27,335 nucleotides of DNA from Candidatus Rokuibacteriota bacterium (GCA_016206385.1 JACQRS010000324.1:1-27335), one strand, 5' to 3'. Shown: positions 15,692-24,610, counted from the stretch's first letter. The notes: generated by a model not told the origin, from the sequence alone. Translations and numbers: made by a program.

Positions 15692-16963
15692 CTACCTCCC
15701 GCCCCTCGCCGCGAGCCCGGCCGGGCTCGGCCTCGCGGCGGGTACCCCGGCCGACGGCCCTGGACGGGCGCCGAGCGCGGTCGCCCGCGACGGGACCGGC
15801 ACGCGGAGATCCCGGAGCGGGTGGACCAGGCTCGCAGCGGCGATGCGGTGCCCGGCCGGGGTCCAGTGACCATCGATCAGGTAGTACGGCCGCTCCCCGC
15901 GTGCCTCGGCCTCGTAGAGGGCTGCCAAGGGATCCACGCACGTCAGGCGGGCCTCCTCGCAGAACCCGAGGAGAGCCCGTTGCGGCTTGAGGGGATCGCG
16001 GAGGTATGCCTCAACCGCGGGATGGCCGCGCCCCAGCAGCGCCAGCACGCCGCGCCGGCCCGCGTCGACCTGCACGGCCGACGGGATGACGAGGATGACC
16101 AGCGGGATTCGGCGCGCGGCTAGCGTGTCCCGAAGCTCCAGGAGAATCCGGCGGGTGAGCTCCCAGCCCGGCTCGCTGAACCGCGGATCGGTCCAACTCG
16201 CCACCGTCCCCGGGAGGTACGGCAACGGCAGCTGGACCCCGGCCCGCGCGAGAAGCCGGAGCAGGGCCGGGTTCGACGGGCCGAGCCGCCTCGCCTGAAC
16301 CCGGACGAATCCGACGACACGCCACCGGGTCAGCCACGACGCGCGCGGGGAGGCCGTGCCATTGCCCGGGACGGGCTGTCGCAACTCCAGCTCGGCGCCC
16401 GCCAGGCCGAAGCAGGGGGTGTTGGCTCTCGGCCCGTAATGCCCCTCCTCGACACACAGGTTGTCAAGGACGTCGTTCACGACCGAGAACCCGAGGACGA
16501 CGACGTCCGGCCGGATCTGCACCTCCAGGGCCCGATACAGGAGCAGCTGCTGAGCCGTCCCGTACCCGCTGACCCCCGCGTTGACGACCTCGTACCACTC
16601 CGCCTGACCCGAGCCGTTCAGCGCACGTTCAAGCTGCTGCGGCCAGGCCTCGACCCACTCCACCGCGTCGCCGAACGTGAAGGAGTCGCCGAGCGCGAGG
16701 ATCCGCCGAACCCCGGGTGGCCTCACGGCCGGGAGCTCCCGGTCCCTCAGCCCCAGGGAGTTCGTGGTAATCCGCACGACGCGCTCGTGGCCGCCGAACG
16801 TCTTGCGGGCGTCCAGGCGGGGCCGGAGGGCCGTCCCCAGCCGCGCGTGACGGTCCAGCACACGCGTCTCGGGGTACAACGCGCGCAGCGCGAACTCTAG
16901 CGCGAGGAGCGGAAGGCCGGCGCCCATCAGGACCAGCAGGCAGTGGCTCAGCAATCGCCTCAT
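15692..16963 (-). CDS. Membrane-anchored SGNH/GDSL-type hydrolase or O-acetyltransferase-like protein
   Basis: A 423-residue protein with a single N-terminal hydrophobic segment (about 5-28) followed by an SGNH-fold domain facing the periplasm. Block I is LALGDSFTFGDAV with nucleophile S94. Block II is NAGVSGYGT (128-136). Block III Asn is N163 in GFSVVND. The C-terminal D364-G-H366 pair is in LIDGHWTPAGH. The last 45 residues are Pro/Ala/Arg-rich and look disordered. SGNH proteins in polysaccharide loci, related in fold to AlgX/AlgJ, add or remove acyl groups on the exported glycan; which applies here is unknown. Its ATG overlaps the carbamoyltransferase stop (ATGA). Confidence 0.85.
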   Translation of the reverse strand: MRRLLSHCLLVLMGAGLPLLALEFALRALYPETRVLDRHARLGTALRPRLDARKTFGGHERVVRITTNSLGLRDRELPAVRPPGVRRILALGDSFTFGDAVEWVEAWPQQLERALNGSGQAEWYEVVNAGVSGYGTAQQLLLYRALEVQIRPDVVVLGFSVVNDVLDNLCVEEGHYGPRANTPCFGLAGAELELRQPVPGNGTASPRASWLTRWRVVGFVRVQARRLGPSNPALLRLLARAGVQLPLPYLPGTVASWTDPRFSEPGWELTRRILLELRDTLAARRIPLVILVIPSAVQVDAGRRGVLALLGRGHPAVEAYLRDPLKPQRALLGFCEEARLTCVDPLAALYEAEARGERPYYLIDGHWTPAGHRIAAASLVHPLRDLRVPVPSRATALGARPGPSAGVPAARPSPAGLAARGGR

Positions 16964-18744
16964 GCACCTTTCCGCACGACGTAGTTCTCGAGGACCAGCG
17001 TGTCCATTCCGCTCCGCCGGAACGTGTTCAGCGCATCCACGGGCGACGCGACGATCGGCTCCCCCTTCAAGTTGAACGAGGTGTTCAGGATCATGGGGAT
17101 CCCGGTCGCCTCGCCAAACTTCTCGATCAGCCGGTGGTAGCGCGGGCTCACATCCGCGTGCACCACCTGCGGCCGGCTCGAGCGATCCACGTGCGTGACG
17201 GCGGGGACCCGGTCGCTCAACACCGGCGCGATGTAGAGCATGAACCGCGGGGGGTAGTGTTTCTCGGGGTCCGGCATGTCGAAGAACTGCGCGGCCTTCT
17301 CCGCCAGGACGGACGGCGCGAACGGGCGGAAGGGCTCCCGGAACTTGATCTTGATGTTCACAACGTCCTTCATCTGCTCCCGGCGCGGGTCAGCGATGAT
17401 GGATCGGCCGCCAAGCGCCCGAGGGCCCCACTCGAAGGGACCGTGGTACCAGCCGACCACCTCCCCCCGCACCAGAGACTCGACGACTCGGTCCAGGAGC
17501 TCCTCGTCCTCGTCCACGACCTCGAACCGGCACCCATCGCGGGCGAGCGCATCCGCGATGGCGGCATCGGAATAGGTCCGCCCCCAGTACGCGTGGTCCA
17601 TCACGAACCGGCGCGGCTTGCCCAGCAGCACGTGGTAGGCGTACAGCGCCGCCCCGAGGGCGCCGCCGGCGTCGCCGGCCGCGGGCTGGACGTAGATCTC
17701 CTCGAACGGCGCGGCCCTCAGGACCTTGTAGTTGGCGATGCAGTTCAGCCCCACACCGCCCGCGATGCAGAGCTTCGGCAGCCCGGTCAGCTTGTGGAGG
17801 TGCCGGGCCATCGCCACCATGACCTCTTCCGTCACCCGCTGAATGCTGGCGGCGACGTCGGCGTAATACTGGTTCCGCTCGAGCTCGGCCCGCGTCGGCG
17901 GGTTCGGATCGTCGTAGAGCGATGTCTTCGCGGTGACGAAACGGGCCTTGGGATCCCGCGGCGGGCCGAAGAGCTCCTCCAGCGTCCGGGTGAAGGAGCG
18001 CGTGGTGTGATACGGGAAGCTGACGTACGCCGGATCCAGCCAGAGACTCCCGTCGTCGCGGAACTCCACCATCCTGCGGATCCGGTCCACGTACTTGGGC
18101 TCGCCGAAGGGTGCCATGCCCATGACCTTGTACTCGCCCTCGTTCACCTCGAACCCGAGGAACGCCGTGAACACCGAATAGAGCAGGCCGAGGGAGTGTG
18201 GGAACCGGAGCTCGTGCGAGAGCAGGATGCGGTTCGGCCTGTCGTTGCCCCAGTCAGCGCACCCCCGACCGAGCGTCGCCGTGGTCCACTCGCCGACGCC
18301 GTCCACCGTGAGGATGGCCGCCTCCTCGAAGGCGGAGGCGTAGAGGGCGCTCGCCGCGTGGGAGAGGTGATGCTCGACGAACAGGATCCGGTCCGGGTCG
18401 ACGCCCAGGTGCGTCCGGATGTACTCCTTGATCCAGAGCTTCTCCTTCAACCAGAGGTGCATCCCGTCGCGGAAGAGCCTGAGTGACCGCGGGAAGGTGG
18501 CGATGATGCTGCTCATCAGCCGTTCCGCCTTCACGAACGGCTTCTCGTAGAAGACGGCGTAGTCCACCTCTTCCGGAAGGATCCCGCCCTCCTCCAGGCA
18601 GTACTCGATCGCGCGAGCCGGGAACGAGGCGTCGTGCTTCTTGCGGGAGAAGCGCTCCTCCTGGGCGGCTGCGATCAGTCTCCCATCGCGCAGCAGCGCG
18701 GCAGCGGCATCGTGGTAGTGGCAGCTGATTCCCAGAACATGCAT
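16960..18744 (-). CDS. NodU/CmcH-family O-carbamoyltransferase
   Basis: A 594-residue enzyme that transfers a carbamoyl group from carbamoyl phosphate, through a carbamoyl-adenylate, onto a hydroxyl of a sugar or other acceptor. The Kae1-like N-terminal part has ISCHYHDAAAALLRDG (6-21), QEERFSRKKHD (28-38), VEHHLSHAAS (123-132, metal-binding histidines) and TVDGVGEW (146-153). CIAGGVGLNCIANYK follows, and the C-terminal YrdC-like part has FEWGPRALGGRSI. Length and motifs are complete. The start chosen is ATG 18744, which overlaps the upstream stop (TGATG) with AGGAG at 18755-18751; GTG 18747 directly in front of it is an alternative. The neighbours and the operon suggest that it carbamoylates a residue of the surface polysaccharide. 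Confidence 0.93.
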   Translation of the reverse strand: MHVLGISCHYHDAAAALLRDGRLIAAAQEERFSRKKHDASFPARAIEYCLEEGGILPEEVDYAVFYEKPFVKAERLMSSIIATFPRSLRLFRDGMHLWLKEKLWIKEYIRTHLGVDPDRILFVEHHLSHAASALYASAFEEAAILTVDGVGEWTTATLGRGCADWGNDRPNRILLSHELRFPHSLGLLYSVFTAFLGFEVNEGEYKVMGMAPFGEPKYVDRIRRMVEFRDDGSLWLDPAYVSFPYHTTRSFTRTLEELFGPPRDPKARFVTAKTSLYDDPNPPTRAELERNQYYADVAASIQRVTEEVMVAMARHLHKLTGLPKLCIAGGVGLNCIANYKVLRAAPFEEIYVQPAAGDAGGALGAALYAYHVLLGKPRRFVMDHAYWGRTYSDAAIADALARDGCRFEVVDEDEELLDRVVESLVRGEVVGWYHGPFEWGPRALGGRSIIADPRREQMKDVVNIKIKFREPFRPFAPSVLAEKAAQFFDMPDPEKHYPPRFMLYIAPVLSDRVPAVTHVDRSSRPQVVHADVSPRYHRLIEKFGEATGIPMILNTSFNLKGEPIVASPVDALNTFRRSGMDTLVLENYVVRKGA

Positions 18745-18977
18745 CACTGTCTCCTCGCCTCTTCGAGCGTGGCTGGCGCCTGGACGCGCGACACCCAGAA
18801 GCTCGAACGCCAGCGCTTCCGGTACTGGAAGGGGTCCCAGAACGGTCGACGCACGAGCGCGACAGGCCCCACGATGAACGCGTAGAGGAAGGTGTAGACC
18901 ACCGTCGCCTGCCTCTCGCCGAGCCAGTGCGAGGCGGCCTTCCAGCCCTGCCGGGCGCGGTTGAGGTACGCCTTCAT
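18744..18977 (-). CDS. Small membrane protein accompanying the carbamoyltransferase
   Basis: A 77-residue protein with one hydrophobic segment at about residues 24-42 (ATVVYTFLYAFIVGPVALV), a basic middle (RRPFWDPFQYRKRWRSSFW) and the ending TLEEARRQ. Small proteins with this layout and a similar tail are, from memory, frequent neighbours of DUF5989 and NodU-type carbamoyltransferases. Its function is unknown. It could anchor or regulate the carbamoyltransferase at the membrane (inference). It starts at ATG 18977, 18 bases after the DUF5989 stop, and overlaps the carbamoyltransferase start. Confidence 0.8.
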   Translation of the reverse strand: MKAYLNRARQGWKAASHWLGERQATVVYTFLYAFIVGPVALVRRPFWDPFQYRKRWRSSFWVSRVQAPATLEEARRQ

Positions 18978-18995
18978 CGCCGGTCTCCTAGACAG

Positions 18996-19175
18996 CTAGA
19001 AGAGGGTGTAGATGAACGGCGCCAGCGCCGAGCTCTGCCCGAGCACGAGCAGGAGGCCGAACGCGAAGATCACGGCGAACATGGGAATCATCCACCAGAG
19101 CTTCTGGCGCCAGAGAAAGCGGAAGAACTCATCCATGATCTCCATGCGGTGGGTGATGCCCGCGAGCTTTGACAT
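18996..19175 (-). CDS. DUF5989 family small membrane protein (59 residues)
   Basis: This short gene is easily missed by length filters. Translation from ATG 19175 to TAG 18996 gives 59 residues. A cytoplasmic N-terminus (MSKLAGITHRMEIMDEFFRF) is followed by LWRQKLWW and one transmembrane segment at about 29-47. The product ends with SSALAPFIYTLF, the signature C-terminus of DUF5989 proteins. These microproteins recur next to NodU-type carbamoyltransferases in polysaccharide and natural-product loci; their role is not known. ATG at residue 11 or 14 is a possible alternative start, since no strong ribosome site precedes 19175. It sits 27 bases after the nucleotidyltransferase-like gene. Confidence 0.85.
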   Translation of the reverse strand: MSKLAGITHRMEIMDEFFRFLWRQKLWWMIPMFAVIFAFGLLLVLGQSSALAPFIYTLF

Positions 19176-19202
19176 GGCCGGCCTCGTCGCGAATGACCCT
19201 GG

Positions 19203-20408
19203 TTAGTCGTTGCGGATGAGCCAGCGCCACACTGCCCCGATCTCGCCCAGCGCCTCGCTGCCCGTCCGGGGGCTAACCGGGAGCAGCGACGCAGCTCGCT
19301 CCTCCCACCCCGGCCGCCCCTCGGCCAGCCCCTCGTGGGCGAGGAGCGCGGAGGCGTACACCAGGGCGCGCGGACTCGACCGGAAGAGCAGCCGGGTCGC
19401 CCGCAGCGGCACCAGCGCACCGCGTGGCCGCAGCGGGTGAGCGCAGAACTTGGCCCAGCCTCGCAGGCGCCGCAGGGGCGGCTCAAGCCGGAGGTACCCC
19501 CGCAGCAGGTCCTCGAACCCCCCCGCCGGCCGCGCGAGCAGCCGACGAGCCTCCCACAGCCAAAGGCCCTTTGCCCACGCCAGGACGGCAGCCGCGCGCC
19601 GGGGTGCGGCCGCGCCCGAGAGGAGCTCCGGCGTCGGACCAAGCTTGCAGCGCGTGGCGGCGTCCAGCGCCTTCTCGAACGCCGCGCAGTCCTGAATCGC
19701 CGCGCGAAGGTCGGGGCTCGACGCCAGAAGAGCGTCGAACGCCGGCTGCCGCTCGGCGTACCGGGACACGTACCGGCCCGCGAACGCGAGCGCCGAGCCC
19801 GCCAGATCGAGGACCGTCTTCACCAGGTGGTAGGCGCGGGCGTCACCGTCGACGCCGTTCCCCCCGACCCCGGCCTCCAGCATGAGCAGCTCGACGATCC
19901 GGTTCATAACCAGTTCGAGCGCGTCCTGACCCGGAATCGCCTGGACGCCGAACGGTCGGATCTCAGCCAGGATGTTTGGCCGCCCGTGCACCACCCTCCC
20001 GTGCGCGCGCAGGTCGTAGGCGAAGATGCACGGGCGAACGCTGTGCCGGAGGTAGCTCAGGCCCGCCGGGGTGAACTCGATCGAGGCGACGCGACCGCCC
20101 TCCCCGATCTCCCGGGTCGCCCGCCCGCTGAGCTCGACTGTCTGCCGCCGCGCCGCCGCCCAGTCGTAGGGCGGCCGCAGGATGAGCAGGAACTCCACGT
20201 CCCCCAGCAGACGGGGCCGATCCCGCCCCAGCAGGACGCTGCCCTCCCCTCGGGCCAGACTACCCGTGAGGATGACCGCCTCGAGGCGTTCGGCGCCGTA
20301 CCCCTCCAGGACGAACGCGACGGCACCCTCCACAATCGGGCGGATCAGCGCGTCCCGAACCGGATCCGCGGACAGGGGCGCTCCGAGGGCGACAGCGGGG
20401 TGGCTCAC
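19203..20408 (-). CDS. Nucleotidyltransferase-fold (pol-beta superfamily) protein
   Basis: A 401-residue cytoplasmic protein. Its N-terminal part has the minimal nucleotidyltransferase signature: ILTGSLARGEGS with GS at 49-50, then GDVEFLLIL with the metal-binding acids D70 and E72, and a third acid E111 in ASIEFTP. The remaining 250 residues are helical and Arg/Leu-rich with no family I recognise. The spacing between GS and DxE is longer than in MNT/HEPN antitoxins, and no HEPN partner is adjacent, so a toxin-antitoxin role is unlikely. It probably transfers a nucleotide to, or otherwise activates, a small molecule or glycan intermediate (inference). GTG 20408 overlaps the methyltransferase stop (GTGA); the longer upstream frame is a shadow. 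Confidence 0.75.
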   Translation of the reverse strand: MSHPAVALGAPLSADPVRDALIRPIVEGAVAFVLEGYGAERLEAVILTGSLARGEGSVLLGRDRPRLLGDVEFLLILRPPYDWAAARRQTVELSGRATREIGEGGRVASIEFTPAGLSYLRHSVRPCIFAYDLRAHGRVVHGRPNILAEIRPFGVQAIPGQDALELVMNRIVELLMLEAGVGGNGVDGDARAYHLVKTVLDLAGSALAFAGRYVSRYAERQPAFDALLASSPDLRAAIQDCAAFEKALDAATRCKLGPTPELLSGAAAPRRAAAVLAWAKGLWLWEARRLLARPAGGFEDLLRGYLRLEPPLRRLRGWAKFCAHPLRPRGALVPLRATRLLFRSSPRALVYASALLAHEGLAEGRPGWEERAASLLPVSPRTGSEALGEIGAVWRWLIRND

Positions 20409-21202
20409 GGCTTCCGTCCCACCCCGAGGATCGCGGCCCCGTGGCGCGCCGGGAACGCGAGGTCCAGCGCGGCGAGCCCTATGTAGAGGGGGAACAGGGC
20501 GGCGTAGACGAGCGGGATCGGCTGGCTGTCCCCGGTCACGAAGAAGAGGTCGAACATCAGGGTGCCCGGCCGGCCGAAGGTGAAGCGGATCCGGTCCACC
20601 TCGAGCCCCGCGTTCTCCAGCAACCGGCGCAGCATCCGGTCGGAGTAGCCCTGCCGGACGTGACCGTACTCGCACGGGGAGAACCCGATGCGGCGCTCCC
20701 GGGAGGCAACCAGCCCAAGGTGCCTAGGCTGGGGCACGCTCGGGGTGGTCACGACCAGCACGCCGTTGGGCTTGAGCGCGCGGGCCAGGTTCTCGACGAC
20801 CCTGTCGTCCTCCTCGATGTGCTCGAGCACGTCGCTGCAGATGGCTACGTCGTAGGCACCCTCCTCGCCCGGCTCGCGCAGGTCCGTCTCCCGCAGCTCG
20901 AGGTTCCGGAGCCCGAGCCCGGCCCGGATCCGCTCGCCTCGCTCGAGCGCCTCGGTCTCGTTGTCGGCGACGACGACGCGCCACGACGGGAACCTCCGCG
21001 CCACGTAGTAGGCGAAGGCCCCCTTGCCGCCTCCGGCGTCGAGCATCGCGCGGGGCGCCGGCCCCCAGGCTCCCAGGCGCCGGAGCTCCCGGATGACGTG
21101 CCAGATCCGGAGACGCCCCGGGATATGGAGCTCTCCAAGCACGGCGTAGCCGATCCGCCGCCTCCAGTCCGGCTCCCCCCACGCCTTTTCGCGGCCGTAC
21201 AT
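20405..21202 (-). CDS. Class I SAM-dependent methyltransferase
   Basis: A 265-residue protein with motif I MLDAGGGKGAFAYYVA (53-68), acidic loop VVADNE (77-82), motif II-like DVAICSDVLEHIEEDD (118-133), and KPNGVLVVTTPS (144-155) as the motif III region. The C-terminal part has a hydrophobic stretch at about 228-250 that could dock on the membrane. The fold is that of Methyltransf_11/23 enzymes, which in such loci usually methylate sugar hydroxyls or lipid-linked intermediates; the substrate is not readable. ATG 21202 is five bases after the uridine-kinase stop. Its stop overlaps the nucleotidyltransferase-fold gene, which suggests that the two are translated together. Confidence 0.87.
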   Translation of the reverse strand: MYGREKAWGEPDWRRRIGYAVLGELHIPGRLRIWHVIRELRRLGAWGPAPRAMLDAGGGKGAFAYYVARRFPSWRVVVADNETEALERGERIRAGLGLRNLELRETDLREPGEEGAYDVAICSDVLEHIEEDDRVVENLARALKPNGVLVVTTPSVPQPRHLGLVASRERRIGFSPCEYGHVRQGYSDRMLRRLLENAGLEVDRIRFTFGRPGTLMFDLFFVTGDSQPIPLVYAALFPLYIGLAALDLAFPARHGAAILGVGRKP

Positions 21203-21207
21203 CGGTG

Positions 21208-21876
21208 TTAGCTCCCTGCCCTGGCCGCGGCCGGAGCCGTGGCCTCGCCGAGGCCCAGGCGGGTCCGTAGCGCGCGCTCCACGACGCGGGCCGCCTCCTC
21301 GAGCTCGCCCGCATTGGAGACGACGAGGTCGGCGTGCCTTCGCTGCGGCTCGACGTACCGCGCGTGCATGGCCCGCACGCTCCCGAGGTACTGCGCCACG
21401 ACGCCCTCGGCGTCCCGTCCCCGCTCCGCGACGTCCCGCACGAGGCGCCGCGCCAGGCGGATGTCCGCAGGCGCATCCACGAACACCCTCAGATCGAACA
21501 GTCCGGCGAGGGTCGGGCTCCGAAACAGCAGGAGTCCCTCGACGAGGGCCAGGGACGCCGGCGTCACCCGCGTGGTGCCGGCTTCCCGGCAGTGTCGCTC
21601 GAACGAGTAGGTCGGCATCTCGATCGCCTCCCCACGCCGAATCGCGGCCACGTGAGCGGCGAGAAGCTCGAGGTCGAACGCCGCGGGCTCGTCCAAATTC
21701 GCCCGGGCCCGCTCCGCTGGGGATAGATGGCTCTGGTCCCGGTAATACCGGTCCTGGTGGATCAGGGCCACCCGCCACGTGCCGAGCCGGGTGGCGATGG
21801 CTCGGGCGAGCGCGGTCTTCCCCGATCCGGTCCCACCCGTGATCCCGACCGCGAGCGGCTCGCGTGGGAGGCTCAT
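21208..21876 (-). CDS. udk: Uridine kinase/phosphoribulokinase-family P-loop kinase
   Basis: A 222-residue kinase. The Walker A motif GGTGSGKT is at residues 14-21, followed by the family's HQDRYYRDQSHL and NLDEPAAFD segments and the lid arginines in IRLARRLVRDVAERG, all typical of uridine kinase (phosphorylation of uridine or cytidine to UMP or CMP). Length matches the short bacterial Udk form. Its presence inside a glycan operon suggests either pyrimidine salvage for UDP-/CMP-sugar supply or a divergent kinase acting on a pathway-specific substrate (inference). ATG 21876 overlaps the flippase stop (ATGA). Family confidence is high; uridine specificity is moderate. Confidence 0.85.
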   Translation of the reverse strand: MSLPREPLAVGITGGTGSGKTALARAIATRLGTWRVALIHQDRYYRDQSHLSPAERARANLDEPAAFDLELLAAHVAAIRRGEAIEMPTYSFERHCREAGTTRVTPASLALVEGLLLFRSPTLAGLFDLRVFVDAPADIRLARRLVRDVAERGRDAEGVVAQYLGSVRAMHARYVEPQRRHADLVVSNAGELEEAARVVERALRTRLGLGEATAPAAARAGS

Positions 21877-23369
21877 GGGGGCCCGGCGGACCACAGCTCC
21901 AGCCGCAGGGCGAGCAGCAGGATCGCGAGGTACATCGCCATCGCCAGTCCGCCCACCAGCACGCCCCAGGCGAGGGAGGCGCCCGGCAGCAGGAACGCCG
22001 CGCTCGCAATCGGCACGGACCCCAGCAGTCCCACTCGGCACCCGACGAGCAGCTCGGACCGGGTTGGCCGGATCAGCCGGCTGACCAGGAACGCCTGCGT
22101 GCCCGTCGCCGCCAGCGTGGCCGCAACCAGCGCCACGGCCGCCCCGGTGATCCCCCAGGCAGTGGTCAGGGGGTAGAGGAGCGCGAGCAGGAGCACCACC
22201 TTGACCAGCGAGGCCCGGACGGCAAGCTCAAGCTTCCCCACCGCCGTGAGAAGCTCGGTCATGAACCCGGCCAGCCCCGCGCCCGCGCCAGCCCACGTCA
22301 AGATCCGCAGCGCGGGGACAATGGATAGCCACTGGGTTCCCAGGAGGATCCGCACCAGCGGCTCGGCGAACACTGTGAGGAAGCACGCGACGGGCAAGAC
22401 CACCGACGCGACCAGCCGGATCGTCCGGAGGAAGGCGTGGCGTAGACCCCCGCCGGTGTGCAGCTTCACGAACGCCGGGAAGACAACGCCGCGCGCGTGG
22501 ATGCCGATCTGGACGCTCGGGCCCATGGCCAACTGCAGCGCCATCACGTAGAGCCCCAGGGCTGTGGCGCCCAGCACCTTGCCAACCACCACGCTGTCCG
22601 CGTACAGGGCCAGAAACTCCACCAGGCTTCCGAAGAAGATCCACTTCCCGATCCGCGTCAGGGCCCACGCGCGGGCCGGCTCGAACCGAAGGTGCGGGCG
22701 GTACGGGGTCATCCAGTAGGAGACGGCGGCCTCAACGGCCTCCGCGACGATGACGCCGAGAACGAGGACCCAGACTGTCGGATAGACGATCGCCCCGAGG
22801 ACCGACACGACAGCGCCGGCGATCACTCCGGTGGATCGCCACATCACCTCGCGCTGGAAGTCCAGGTCCTTTCGGAGGTAGACCACGGCAGGGTTCGTGA
22901 GGGCCCGGACGAGCGCGACGAGCCCGATCGCCTGGATGACGGGCAGCGCCTCCGGGTTCTCAAAGAACCACGCGCCGGCGGGTGCCGCGAGAAAGATGAG
23001 CACACTTAGGCCCAACCCTCGGATCACCTGCACGGTCCACGCGGTGTCGAAATAGGGTCGAATGTCGCCGGCCCGTTGGATCAGGGCGATGTTGAACCCG
23101 GTCTGCGTAAAGTAGTCGGCCCACCTCAGGGCCAGGATGCCGATCCCCATGAGCCCGAAGTCGTTCGGCGACAGGAGCCGGCCGAGGATAACCAGCTTGG
23201 CAACGCCGGCGGCCCGCGCCGCCATCTCCCCGATGAGCAGCCAGACCCCACCGCGCATCACGCGTTCCTTTAACGGCCCGTCAGCCACGAGGAGCCACCG
23301 GAGCGCTCGCCGGGACAGGCTGCGCTCGCCGTCCGGGCCGGGAGGGGCGTGGCGCTCGGAGACCGTCAT
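21873..23369 (-). CDS. Wzx-like polysaccharide flippase (MOP superfamily)
   Basis: A 498-residue membrane protein with about twelve to fourteen hydrophobic segments and a charged N-terminal tail of about 38 residues. Typical features are VMRGGVWLLIGEMAARAAGVAKLVILGRLLSP near the start, then DFGLMGIGIL and GFNIALIQR, a pattern found in WzxC/PST-type exporters. It should move undecaprenyl-linked repeat units from the cytoplasmic to the periplasmic face for the Wzy-like enzyme. ATG 23369 overlaps the upstream GT4 stop (ATGA). The longer upstream frame is a shadow of that gene. Confidence 0.9.
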   Translation of the reverse strand: MTVSERHAPPGPDGERSLSRRALRWLLVADGPLKERVMRGGVWLLIGEMAARAAGVAKLVILGRLLSPNDFGLMGIGILALRWADYFTQTGFNIALIQRAGDIRPYFDTAWTVQVIRGLGLSVLIFLAAPAGAWFFENPEALPVIQAIGLVALVRALTNPAVVYLRKDLDFQREVMWRSTGVIAGAVVSVLGAIVYPTVWVLVLGVIVAEAVEAAVSYWMTPYRPHLRFEPARAWALTRIGKWIFFGSLVEFLALYADSVVVGKVLGATALGLYVMALQLAMGPSVQIGIHARGVVFPAFVKLHTGGGLRHAFLRTIRLVASVVLPVACFLTVFAEPLVRILLGTQWLSIVPALRILTWAGAGAGLAGFMTELLTAVGKLELAVRASLVKVVLLLALLYPLTTAWGITGAAVALVAATLAATGTQAFLVSRLIRPTRSELLVGCRVGLLGSVPIASAAFLLPGASLAWGVLVGGLAMAMYLAILLLALRLELWSAGPP

Positions 23370-24610
23370 GGCTTCGCGGACGGCTCGCCCGGGGCGACCG
23401 CGAAGACCCGGGCGGGCCGCGGGGCCGCCCCGGCGACCTGGCAAAGGATGGTATCCAGGGCGGCGGCGCGCGCGCGGACGTCCGCGTAGGTGAGCGCGAG
23501 CTGCCGCCCCGCGGCGGCGTACGCGCGACGACGGGCGGGATCTGCTAGCAGTTCGCTGATGGCGTCGGCCAGCCGCACGGGGTCCGCGGCAGGGACGAGC
23601 GACCCGGTCTCGCCAGGCCGGACAACCTCCCGGACCCCACCCACGTCGGTCGCGACCACGGGCGTTCCGAGCGCCATCGCCTCGAGGATCGCGAGGGGGA
23701 GCCCCTCCCAGAGCGCCGACGAAACGAACAGGTCACACGCCGAAACCAGCGCCGGGATATCGGTCCTGAACCCCAGCAGGTGGACCTGATCCTCGAGCCC
23801 GAGATCCCGGACCAGCCACTCGAGGTGAGGACGGCCCGGCCCGACGCCCGCCACAACGAACCGCACGCCCGGATGCCGGTCGACGACCCGTCGGGCCGCC
23901 CGAACAAGGCACTCGTAGCCCTTCTGGCCCTCCAGCCTCCCAGCTGACCCGATGAGAACTGGATGCAGACCCGCCAACTCGGCTCGGACGCGCGCGACGT
24001 CCTCCGGCCGCGGCAGCGGCACCTCGATGCCCGCGTACCAGGGCTCGACGGGACAGGCAATGCCCAGCGCCGGGAGCTCCTCGCGGAACCGCCGGTTCTC
24101 GGTCAGCAGGAACGCCAGGTGACGCCCGAGCCAGCGGTTGAGTGGAGTCGGGCGCACCGGGTTCCGCATGTGCGCGACCACCGGCTTCCCCGCGTAGCTC
24201 GCCGCCAGGATCGACTCGGGACGGTACGTGAAGGTGTTGTTGACGTGGACGACGTCGTAGGCGCCGCCGACGATGAAGTTCCGGAGTCGGTGAATCGTCG
24301 GGAGCCCCCGGACGATCCTGAGCCCGGCACGGAGATCTACCCACGCGTCCGTGCGCCGGAGCCAGTTGGCCGCCGTCGCGGCCAGCGTGCCTCTCGGCAC
24401 GCTGTCCAGCCCGACGGGCACCCGCGTTCGGTCGGGATAGAGCACGACGACGCGACGGGCGATCCCGGCGAAGCTCTCGGCTCGCGGCGTCTTGCAGTAG
24501 AACAAGACGTCGTGGTCCAGCGCCGAGAGATCAAAGCTCCTCAGGTAGAGCTCGAGCGCCCGCGTCGAGCCTCCGTACGTCCCGCCGATCTCGATGTGGA
24601 GGGCTCTCAT
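23366..24610 (-). CDS. Family 4 glycosyltransferase
   Basis: A 414-residue GT-B enzyme. The N-terminal acceptor domain starts MRALHIEIGGTYGGSTRALEL and contains YDVVHVNNTFTYRPE. The C-terminal donor domain has GSAGRLEGQKGYECLV and the EX7E signature in WEGLPLAILEAMALGTPVVATDVGG. A retaining transfer to a lipid-linked glycan is expected, with unknown sugar. The C-terminal 25 residues are Ala/Pro-rich. It overlaps its neighbours on both sides (ATGA at 24610 and at 23369), so translation is probably coupled with the membrane GT2 and the flippase. Confidence 0.92.
   Translation of the reverse strand: MRALHIEIGGTYGGSTRALELYLRSFDLSALDHDVLFYCKTPRAESFAGIARRVVVLYPDRTRVPVGLDSVPRGTLAATAANWLRRTDAWVDLRAGLRIVRGLPTIHRLRNFIVGGAYDVVHVNNTFTYRPESILAASYAGKPVVAHMRNPVRPTPLNRWLGRHLAFLLTENRRFREELPALGIACPVEPWYAGIEVPLPRPEDVARVRAELAGLHPVLIGSAGRLEGQKGYECLVRAARRVVDRHPGVRFVVAGVGPGRPHLEWLVRDLGLEDQVHLLGFRTDIPALVSACDLFVSSALWEGLPLAILEAMALGTPVVATDVGGVREVVRPGETGSLVPAADPVRLADAISELLADPARRRAYAAAGRQLALTYADVRARAAALDTILCQVAGAAPRPARVFAVAPGEPSAKP

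Noticed and set aside
19203..20408. MNT/HEPN-type toxin-antitoxin system
   Set aside because: The protein is far longer than MNT antitoxins, the GS-to-DxE spacing is larger, and no HEPN gene is adjacent.
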